Origin: CAYVTV01 sp964454295
GTDB taxonomy: Bacteria > Bacteroidota > Bacteroidia > Bacteroidales > GCA-2748055
Assembly (NCBI GenBank): GCA_964454295.1
Contig: CAYVTV010000113.1
Location: 1 to 12,844, forward strand
DNA length: 12,844 nt
Direction of reading: 5' to 3'
The notes under the pieces are model-generated. The model saw nothing but the letters and a program-made list of their open reading frames with translations, was not told the DNA's origin and made no database searches. A program made the position numbers and the translations under genes. Shown here piece after piece: positions 6,335 to 12,844 of this stretch; position 1 is the first letter of the stretch; every line of letters starts with the position of its first letter.

Positions 6335-6632
6335 TCACCCTTTTTTTCCAAAGTCTTGAACTTCTTTTCATGTGCAGAACTGCATAAACCAGAACCTTGG
6401 TTTCAGATTCAATCTTATAATATAAAATGTAGGGAAACCTTTTTGTAATTGCTCTTCTGATTCCTTTATATTTTTCTTCTTAATAATATGGATTTTGTTC
6501 AATAAAATGTTTTTCGTTTTCAACTGCAATTAAAAATTCATCACCCAGGCCTTCCCGGTTCTTTTCATACCATGCAGTCGCTTCCAGAATATCCTTTTGG
6601 GCTTCAACTCTGAATTCTACCAGGTATTTCAT
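6327..6632 (-). pseudogene. RelE/ParE-family toxin interrupted by one in-frame stop
   Basis: From ATG 6632 the frame gives 50 residues, beginning MKYLVEFRVEAQKDILEATA and including AWYEKNREGLGDEF and FIEQNPYY. It then meets TAA at 6480-6482 (codon 51). The same frame continues without any shift: EEKYKGIRRAITKRFPYILY, then YKIESETKVLVYAVLHMKRS, then SRLWKKR, to TAG at 6327-6329. These are the normal C-terminal features of ParE-like toxins (YKxIRRAxxxRFPY and AVLHxxR). The complete form would be about 101 residues, the usual family length. A TAT or TAC (Tyr) to TAA change is the simplest explanation. The ATG overlaps the antitoxin stop as ATGA, the standard coupling in such operons. A TTG at 6668 is an unlikely alternative start. 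Confidence 0.88.
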
Positions 6633-6844
6633 AAAATCTTTTTTACGCTTGTTTTGACCTCTTCCCAATTAACAACATAACTGGGATTATTTTTGTGGGC
6701 CTTTAAGCGTTCATCAATGATTTTTTTATGTTCATTACTTATATCTGATATTTCAGTTTCAATTGCAATACTATCCCAGATGGTCTGAACCAAGTGTATC
6801 CGGTCATTTACACTAAGTTTTAATATTTTTTTTAACTCAGTCAT
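6629..6844 (-). CDS. Antitoxin, addiction-module component (TIGR02574-like)
   Basis: Small antitoxin of 71 residues. It has the family pattern LSVNDRIHLVQTIWDSI (about 10-26), then IDERLKAHKNNP (about 43-54), then VNWEEVK (about 58-64), as in addiction-module antitoxins paired with RelE/ParE toxins. The family wraps and neutralises the toxin and usually represses its own operon. The frame is intact, starts at ATG, and overlaps the toxin start by four bases. A TAAATTTG motif lies 24 bases upstream. With the toxin interrupted, the antitoxin may be a survivor of decay, or may still guard against a related toxin elsewhere. Confidence 0.85.
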   Translation of the reverse strand: MTELKKILKLSVNDRIHLVQTIWDSIAIETEISDISNEHKKIIDERLKAHKNNPSYVVNWEEVKTSVKKIL

Positions 6845-6867
6845 GGTTTTATTTTTTAATATTATGA

Positions 6868-6875
6868 CAAATTTA
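6868..6875 (-). promoter_or_regulatory. Possible -7 element (TAAATTTG) of the toxin-antitoxin operon
   Basis: TAAATTTG on the minus strand fits TAnnTTTG, 24 bases before the antitoxin ATG, with an AT-rich leader. No -33 TTTG is obvious. Confidence 0.4.
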
Positions 6876-6933
6876 AGGATTAATATCTATTTCTTGTTTA
6901 GATTATTCTACGAATTTTTCATTTCCACCATAA

Positions 6934-7122
6934 CTGCTTGTCTCAGGTAAAGTACGGGTGGAAACTATAAGAGAAGCATATAATAAGTATGGTTCTGACT
7001 CAGATGAAATAGACCATGTCCTTGACGGCGGGCCAGAGAATAATAACGATGCAATGAAAATCCGCCGAACATTTAATCTCATTCAGCGTTCCATACCTGC
7101 TTCAACAACTTCCACCCACTGA
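6934..7122 (+). pseudogene. Fragment resembling an HNH-type nuclease tail
   Basis: One plus-strand frame bounded by TAA at 6931 and TGA at 7120 reads protein-like sequence: VRVETIREAYNKYGSDSDEI, then DHVLDGGPENNNDAMKIRRT, then FNLIQ. There is no ATG at its head (a GTG at 6958 is possible). DEIDHVLDGGPENN recalls the xxDHxxxxxxGGxxxxxN block of HNH-like nuclease domains, which occur as tips of RHS and other polymorphic toxins. This assignment rests on pattern memory only. After about 7083 the frame runs into the 3' end of the macroglobulin gene on the other strand, so it was probably cut off there. Confidence 0.35.
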
Positions 7123-10100
7123 CCTTCCCTCACAGCGCTTATATCACTACGATACATGGCTTCACATGAAATCCCGGGCAGGTAAAACATACCTTTATAT
7201 GCTGCATTCAACTTAACTGCAAATTTTTCTGTTTTATTCTTTCCAATGTTGAAATAGGTATATACCCTGTCATCTCTGAAATCCTGGTATTCCGCATTGC
7301 TGAATGTTCCGATGTGGGTTTCAAACAATCTGACATTCTGAATTTCCCATCCGGACGGGAAAATTTGTGTTAACGCCATATCACTGTAGTATCCGAGTGT
7401 TCCCGGATTACGTACAGCCACTAAAGCGATAAAATCAGTTCCCTGTTCCAGCTTTGAAACGTCAATAGTATTTCCCTGCATATCCTGATAGTTGACAGAG
7501 AGTACCAGGTTAGAGGAATAAGCTTTTTCCTGACCGGCCAATGGTGTTCCGTGGAGGGCAAAACGGATATAAACCAGTCCTTCTCCTTTATTGGTGACTT
7601 TCACACTTCCCCTGTCGGCCTGTTCAAAATTATAATTGATACTGGAAAACGGGGATTTTGTTGATGCATGTTTATCCTGCTGATTATTTATACTAAAGTT
7701 ATATTTCAGTTCTCCGGAGGTTCTGCTGCCTCCCGCGAAAGCCGAAACAGCGATGAGTCCGAAGGCTGTTGTTTGTGTACTGTACCAGGTATCGCTGCTT
7801 AATTGTCGGGATACTTCCTGAAGCACAGGTATAGCCTTTTCCCTTTCCCCGATAAGTACCATAGCTTCCAGTATCATGGCCATATCCCTCAGTGAGGAAC
7901 CGTAGGTATATCCGGGATCTTCATAGACAGGCACGCCAGTGGTGAGGTTATCTGTCATTTTAAGGGCTGATTCGGTTTGCCCTGTCAGCGCATAAGCTGC
8001 AGCCAGTCTCCACTGAGTGATATTTTTAATTCCCTGTTTCTCCCGCAGCCGGTTCATGGCTCCTGTTTCGGCTTCACCAGCCAGTGCAAGGGTATAAAGC
8101 CTGTATGCCTGCGCAAGTTCAAGGACATTCTTTTCCCATTCCGACTGGTAAACAGAACCTGTCCAGTTCCTGGCTGTTCTTTTCTGATACCGGGTCCAGT
8201 TTCTGAGAAAGTTCTCCGGTACGGAAAAACCTTTTCTTTTCGCTTCGAGCATAAAGTGTCCGGCATAACTTGTACCCCAGTCATTTTCAGCGGTTGCTCC
8301 CGGCCAGTATCCCACTCCCCCGCCTGAGAGCTGCATGGAACTGATCTGCCTGATGGCAGCCTGGACATTGTTGCTTATCATGTTTTTCATGTTTTCATTC
8401 ACCTCCATAATATCGGCAAGGAATAACTGGGGAAATGCCGCGGAGGCAATCTGTTCCACACAACCATGCGGGTAAGCCATAAGGAATTTCAAGCGGCGAC
8501 CAAAGTCAACAGGAGGAAGTGCAGACACTTCAAGAGTTCCGGTATTTGTGCCTTTCATTCCGGGAAGCATAAATTCACTGTTCCATGTCTGGCCCGGCTC
8601 AGTGATACCATAGACAAAACGGGTTACCTCAGGATTCGGGGAGCGGATATCCAATTCCACTTCATAAACCGCCTTTTCTTTTCCCGATGTAGCAATGATT
8701 TTCACGCTGCCTTTTCCGGTAGTTTCCCCCGTTTTCAGAATAAAATCCACAGTTTTATCCCCTGGCCTGTCAAATATAATAGTCTGCTTTGTTGAAGAGG
8801 CATTAAAAAGGTCATTGTATTCAATTTCGATATCAACTTTTCTCACGTGTTCCTCCATGGCAAAGACAGTTACAGGGAGGCTTACTGTTTCAGAAGGGCC
8901 AAGGACTCTGGGCAATGTAGCGAGGATCATCAAAGGCTTCCTCACAGGTGTTGCTTTTTCAGCATTTCCGAATGCTCCGTTATAACCTGCAACTACCATA
9001 GTTTTTACTGATCCGACATAATTTGGCATGCGTATCCGGTGGGTCATGGATTTTTTAGCGGGAAGGTGAAAAGGGCCGAGAAATTTCACAACGGGCGGGA
9101 ACCTGTTCGCCTTATCTCCATCCTTTGCCATCAATGCTTCCTCATCTCCCCCTATACTGAATATTCCATCGATACGCCCCCCATATGCTCCAAGTACCAT
9201 ATCGTACAGATCGAAAGTATTCACTCCCAGTGCTTCCTTTGCATAGAACAGCTGCCAGGGATCCGGGGTTTTATACCTTGTAAGGTCAAGCAACCCTTCA
9301 TCCACCATGGCAATGGTATAGGTCATTTCTTTACCCCTGTCTTCGGAAACAGTTATATCAACAACCGATTCAGGCTCCAGTAAATCCTTCATCCTTATCA
9401 CAGGCTCAAGATGAGTGTCGGGGTCTTCAACGAGCAATGGAATAATGCCATACATCCTTACAGGCAGGTCATTTACCGATTGTTCATGCGGCTGAATGAG
9501 CGTCACATTTACGTATACATTCGGGGTCATTTCCTTTGTAACCGTGAAACTAAAGGTGGTTTCCGCACCTGTTGTTTTTATCCAATGATGATCTATAATG
9601 TGTGTACCGTTTTCTATGCTGAGAAACACACGCCCTCCCATACTTGTGGGAATGGTAATAACGGCTGTTTCACCTACAGCATATTTATTCTTATCTGCAC
9701 TGAAAGTAAGCATAGTAGCTGCCGAAGGATCTTTCCTGTCTGCCCTGCCTGCCCATCCCGGCCAGTCGAGATATACAATCTTCCCGGCAGAATGGCCGCT
9801 TACAGGATCATACACCCTGACATAAAACCTTCCCCAGTCAGGATAATCAACCTGAAAAGCAAAAGATGCCTTTCCATTAACCGTATTCAGCACCCTTTCA
9901 AAAACAGGTTTATAATATGAACTCCCGATATATGATGCGAGATTTTCATCCTCCGAGTGCCACCACCATTTCCAGTCGAGTTTATAAATCTTCACCTGCA
10001 GATTCCTTCTGTCGGTTAGTGATCCGTTTTCCTTTAAGGTTACCACTTCAAAGACCTGTAACGTGTCGGTGAGCAAAACCCCGTAGCGGTCACCGGCCGG

Positions 10101-12716
10101 AGTTTTCAATCCGGTATAGGAAGGATAAGGAGAATAAGGAATAGTATATTGATCAATACTGAAATCACCACCTTTTTCGAAAACCCGGGTAGTAAAAACA
10201 GCATTAACTTTTCCGGGGCTCTGTTCCCTGACGCTGAAAGAAGTGCTGAAAGAAGCTGTCCCTTCACGATCAAGCACACCGCTGAACACATCCTGTTCAA
10301 CAGGGAAGAAAGAACGGGAAGGGTCTGTAAAAGTATAATCTGTAAACCCCGGAAAGGAAGTGGGGATATTTTTAAAATTCACAGAAATTGAGGCTTTCAG
10401 ATCAGAAGCCGGAGCGCCGTGGAGCCAGTTAGACTTTATCCTTCCAGTGATCGATGAAACTTCAGAGCGTAATTCTTCAGTTCCAAAATCAAGGTTTACT
10501 TTTAGACGGTTAGGTTTAATGGTTTCAATCCTCAGATTCCTGGTAAAAGTGATATTTCCGGTCATAACTCTTGCCGTCCAGCTACCCGTAGGAGCATTCT
10601 GATCTGTAGTAACTGTAAAACAATAAAAACCATTAAGACCTGTAACCGATGTTACTCTGGTGAGCTTTTTCCCGTGAGGATCAAATAATTCGAGGGTCAC
10701 CGGGTGATTCGGGGGAAGCTTCTGCAGTTTGTCTTCGAGGATAAATGTAAGAAATAAGGTGTCACCCGGTCGCCACACCCCTCTTTCTCCATAGATAAAT
10801 CCCTTAATCCCTCTGTTTACAGCTGCACCCTGAATATCAAAGCTGCTGAGAGAAAGCGAAGAACCCGCATCAAGACGGAGATATCCTCTCTGTTTATCTT
10901 TTTTTGCGATAAGAAGAAAAGGTTGATTTTCAAGGGTAATACCGGCAGTTCCATTCCTGTCAGTCATTAATGATGCCAAAAGTTGCTGCTGGTAATTATA
11001 AATATTCAGAGTGACATCCTGAACGGGGTCAGTAGTACGAAGGTCGGTAACAGCGAACAACAGCGACTTGTCACTTCCCTGTTTTGCGATAATCCCCAGA
11101 TTGGAAGCCAGGACATTACGGGCGACAGTGTTTCCATACATATAATATGACCTGCTGCAGGGATCTTCTCTCTCACGCCAGTCGTAATAATAGTCATCAT
11201 AGTCGTCCCAGCCATAATAGCTGTATGAGTCGTAAAATGCCATATCTGCTTCGGTTACCCCGTTGTAGTCTTCCTCCTCAGGTTGACCGGCATCTTTACC
11301 ACCCGGGCACTCATACAGGGAATGCTTCTGACGGAAACTTAACTCAACCCGATAAATCGCACCAGGTTCAGCATCAATAAGGGAAGAAAGATCGATGGAA
11401 AATGCATTCCATTCGCCATAGTTTATTGGTCTTTCAGAAGTAAGGCCTATCGTCCGCTTCACTACCAGTCTTCCTGCCCTCTTAATCTCATAATCTCCGT
11501 CAAGCCTGTTGACCTGGAGAAACTGTGCAACATTATCTTCATAAATTCTGATCACCTTAACATCCACTGCTTTCAGGTTAACCGCTTCAAAGGGAAAAAG
11601 GAGACCCTCCGACTGTGGAATGATCACTCCCTTTCCAATAAGCTTTAAAGCAGGTTTGAGCGGTTCAAAATTCAAGGTATAGGAAGCCCTGTCAGTAAAT
11701 TTATATCCCAAAACATTTTGAATACCGGGTTCCACCAGAAGATTAACACTCCCTTTTTGCCTTATCACAGGATATGCCTTTACGGTATTATCCTCAATAC
11801 TAAATCGCAGGCTGGTATTATTATCCAGGTAGATAAGTCCCTTAAGGTCCTGATTTACCTGTAGAGGATCTGAAAATGTAAGTAAAACATGCTGTTCGGG
11901 TTGCTGAACAACCTTCTGTTCCATTAGAGTGAATTCATTTAACCCGGGGATTATATATTCCTTTGATCCGGTAGTCTTATCCTTTCCTTCCCAACTGATA
12001 ATAACCGATTCTCTTTTCTCAGTACGATTTACACTATCTACCGTGAAATGATGCACCTTTCCGTCTTCCTGGTGCAACCATCTGAGTGACAATTTCCGGT
12101 TTCCCTGACTGGCAGAGATCATTGACTCAGTTTCATCAACCGAAAGACGATCGGTGGAGAGGATTTTTCCTGCAATTTCATTCAGCTTCAGATCATTTTT
12201 ACTATAGGTTCTCAACCCGTCAAAACTCACATCAATATTAAGAGGGATTGTTTTAAATGAAAACGAAAAATCGCCGGCATCTTTTTTATTGTAAACATTG
12301 GAAAGCAGCACCTTACCGTTAAAGGTCGTGCCTGAAGGAAGTCGTTTTTCAGGCCTGTATTCAATGGTACGTGAATCGATCATATAGGTGTTTCCCTTGA
12401 TGGATGGAGAGAATTCAAAGATTTTTCCCGGTAACATGTTTCCACTTACATAATTTTCATCTATGTCGGCAGCCAGGTATATCCGGATAGAGGATTCTGC
12501 AGATATTACACCCGATGTAAATGCAGAAACCAGGGGATTAAAATCCTGAGTAACAGAAGGGGACTCTGTTTTCCTTGAACATGAGGAGAATAAAAAGCTG
12601 AGGAGGAAAAAACAATAAAAGAAATGCTTTAGGTTCGTGAGTACCTTATTGGTGAAAAATTCAAACCACAAAGGACACGAAGTACACACAAAGGAACACA
12701 AAGGAAAAGAATTCAT
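7083..12716 (-). CDS. Alpha-2-macroglobulin family lipoprotein
   Basis: Bacterial alpha-2-macroglobulin, 1,877 residues from ATG 12716. Such proteins sit at the envelope and trap proteases: cleavage exposes a thioester that binds the attacker. Visible features: hydrophobic signal FFYCFFLLSFLFSSC with Cys46 as the likely lipidated residue; repeated beta-sandwich (MG) domains; RGVWRPGDTL of the MG2 domain with Trp648; the conserved VDEGLLDLTRYKTPDPW block near 1130-1150; the A2M core starting near VVKFLGPF, about 1205-1210; thioester motif CVEQ at 1419-1422 in YPHGCVEQ; an alpha-helical toroid after it; and a final MG-like tail. A Tyr/Asp-rich stretch (492-520) lies between Cys470 and Cys520. 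The first ~18 residues are encoded by a CACAAAGGA repeat, so the start is uncertain. A TTG at residue 16 is the only other common start codon I found near the signal peptide. pbpC, a frequent partner, is not directly downstream. Confidence 0.93.
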   Translation of the reverse strand: MNSFPLCSFVCTSCPLWFEFFTNKVLTNLKHFFYCFFLLSFLFSSCSRKTESPSVTQDFNPLVSAFTSGVISAESSIRIYLAADIDENYVSGNMLPGKIFEFSPSIKGNTYMIDSRTIEYRPEKRLPSGTTFNGKVLLSNVYNKKDAGDFSFSFKTIPLNIDVSFDGLRTYSKNDLKLNEIAGKILSTDRLSVDETESMISASQGNRKLSLRWLHQEDGKVHHFTVDSVNRTEKRESVIISWEGKDKTTGSKEYIIPGLNEFTLMEQKVVQQPEQHVLLTFSDPLQVNQDLKGLIYLDNNTSLRFSIEDNTVKAYPVIRQKGSVNLLVEPGIQNVLGYKFTDRASYTLNFEPLKPALKLIGKGVIIPQSEGLLFPFEAVNLKAVDVKVIRIYEDNVAQFLQVNRLDGDYEIKRAGRLVVKRTIGLTSERPINYGEWNAFSIDLSSLIDAEPGAIYRVELSFRQKHSLYECPGGKDAGQPEEEDYNGVTEADMAFYDSYSYYGWDDYDDYYYDWREREDPCSRSYYMYGNTVARNVLASNLGIIAKQGSDKSLLFAVTDLRTTDPVQDVTLNIYNYQQQLLASLMTDRNGTAGITLENQPFLLIAKKDKQRGYLRLDAGSSLSLSSFDIQGAAVNRGIKGFIYGERGVWRPGDTLFLTFILEDKLQKLPPNHPVTLELFDPHGKKLTRVTSVTGLNGFYCFTVTTDQNAPTGSWTARVMTGNITFTRNLRIETIKPNRLKVNLDFGTEELRSEVSSITGRIKSNWLHGAPASDLKASISVNFKNIPTSFPGFTDYTFTDPSRSFFPVEQDVFSGVLDREGTASFSTSFSVREQSPGKVNAVFTTRVFEKGGDFSIDQYTIPYSPYPSYTGLKTPAGDRYGVLLTDTLQVFEVVTLKENGSLTDRRNLQVKIYKLDWKWWWHSEDENLASYIGSSYYKPVFERVLNTVNGKASFAFQVDYPDWGRFYVRVYDPVSGHSAGKIVYLDWPGWAGRADRKDPSAATMLTFSADKNKYAVGETAVITIPTSMGGRVFLSIENGTHIIDHHWIKTTGAETTFSFTVTKEMTPNVYVNVTLIQPHEQSVNDLPVRMYGIIPLLVEDPDTHLEPVIRMKDLLEPESVVDITVSEDRGKEMTYTIAMVDEGLLDLTRYKTPDPWQLFYAKEALGVNTFDLYDMVLGAYGGRIDGIFSIGGDEEALMAKDGDKANRFPPVVKFLGPFHLPAKKSMTHRIRMPNYVGSVKTMVVAGYNGAFGNAEKATPVRKPLMILATLPRVLGPSETVSLPVTVFAMEEHVRKVDIEIEYNDLFNASSTKQTIIFDRPGDKTVDFILKTGETTGKGSVKIIATSGKEKAVYEVELDIRSPNPEVTRFVYGITEPGQTWNSEFMLPGMKGTNTGTLEVSALPPVDFGRRLKFLMAYPHGCVEQIASAAFPQLFLADIMEVNENMKNMISNNVQAAIRQISSMQLSGGGVGYWPGATAENDWGTSYAGHFMLEAKRKGFSVPENFLRNWTRYQKRTARNWTGSVYQSEWEKNVLELAQAYRLYTLALAGEAETGAMNRLREKQGIKNITQWRLAAAYALTGQTESALKMTDNLTTGVPVYEDPGYTYGSSLRDMAMILEAMVLIGEREKAIPVLQEVSRQLSSDTWYSTQTTAFGLIAVSAFAGGSRTSGELKYNFSINNQQDKHASTKSPFSSINYNFEQADRGSVKVTNKGEGLVYIRFALHGTPLAGQEKAYSSNLVLSVNYQDMQGNTIDVSKLEQGTDFIALVAVRNPGTLGYYSDMALTQIFPSGWEIQNVRLFETHIGTFSNAEYQDFRDDRVYTYFNIGKNKTEKFAVKLNAAYKGMFYLPGISCEAMYRSDISAVREGQWVEVVEAGMER
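12667..12705 (+). repeat. CACAAAGGA tandem repeat at the head of the macroglobulin gene
   Basis: CACAAAGGA occurs at 12667, 12687 and 12697, with a degenerate unit CACGAAGTA at 12676, so spacing is about 10 bases. On the gene strand it reads as TCCTTTGTG units inside the first codons after the ATG at 12716. The motif style is the same as at 1121-1149. The 128 bases upstream of the ATG (12717-12844) are AT-rich, with no gene or clear promoter found. Confidence 0.7.
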
Positions 12717-12844
12717 GACAGATAGTTTTAATTCAACGAACTATTGTATGTAAAATTAATTAAAAAATCGACTTTGCGTTAATACCTTCTTCCTGTTTTC
12801 CGAAAAAGACACCCATTTTAGTAATTTTTTTCTATCAATTCAAT

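Noticed and set aside
8054..8368. Long shadow frames inside the macroglobulin gene on both strands
   Set aside because: They sit wholly within a gene with strong family motifs and show no recognisable domains.
12760..12816. 18-codon minus-strand frame upstream of the macroglobulin (MGVFFGKQEEGINAKSIF)
   Set aside because: Too short, with no regulatory residue pattern typical of leader peptides and no terminator/antiterminator structure seen.
1..12844. CRISPR array, tRNA or rRNA genes, insertion sequence ends
   Set aside because: No regularly spaced direct repeats with unique spacers, no tRNA-like cloverleaf and no transposase frame were seen; the tandem repeats lack spacers.

Overview
The window looks like chromosomal DNA from a member of the Bacteroidota. 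The evidence is a set of FKBP-type lipoproteins with short Bacteroidota-style lipoboxes, a very long lipoprotein alpha-2-macroglobulin with the CVEQ thioester motif, moderately AT-rich DNA, no clear Shine-Dalgarno sequences, and several copies of TAnnTTTG (the Bacteroidota -7 promoter element) in front of genes. Genus and species cannot be read from the sequence.

Layout, left to right. (1) 158-1890: a PhnP-like metallo-beta-lactamase-fold hydrolase (minus strand) diverges from a short RsmI-type tetrapyrrole-methylase-fold methyltransferase (plus strand). The space between them carries a repeat-built imperfect hairpin. (2) 1949-5821, all on the minus strand: in transcription order, a DHH/DHHA1 phosphoesterase (NrnA-like), then three different FKBP-type peptidyl-prolyl isomerase lipoproteins (187, 297 and 309 residues with the starts chosen here). 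The first of these is GldI-like. The two larger ones each hold two FKBP-like units, with the FKBP signature missing or eroded in three of those four units. (3) 5822-7082: a degraded accessory patch holding GGGACGA repeats, an 18-bp perfect palindrome, a remnant of an RHS core domain, a type II toxin-antitoxin operon whose ParE-like toxin is cut by one in-frame stop, and a plus-strand remnant that resembles an HNH-type nuclease tail. (4) 7083-12716: a 1,877-residue alpha-2-macroglobulin-family lipoprotein on the minus strand. Its usual partner gene, pbpC, is not in the space downstream where it is often found.

Three kinds of short GC-richer tandem repeat (CACAAAGGA/ACACAGAGA, CGCAAAGG, GGGACGA) are scattered between genes. 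Two of them run into the 5' ends of annotated reading frames, which makes the longest possible start codons doubtful. Functionally the window combines envelope folding (periplasmic or outer-membrane FKBPs), protease trapping (alpha-2-macroglobulin) and nucleotide/RNA housekeeping (DHH and methyltransferase), with a small graveyard of conflict genes between the FKBP operon and the macroglobulin. I did not find a clearly new multi-gene system. The best leads are the single-stop toxin, the palindrome beside the RHS breakpoint, and the periodic repeats that alter gene starts.
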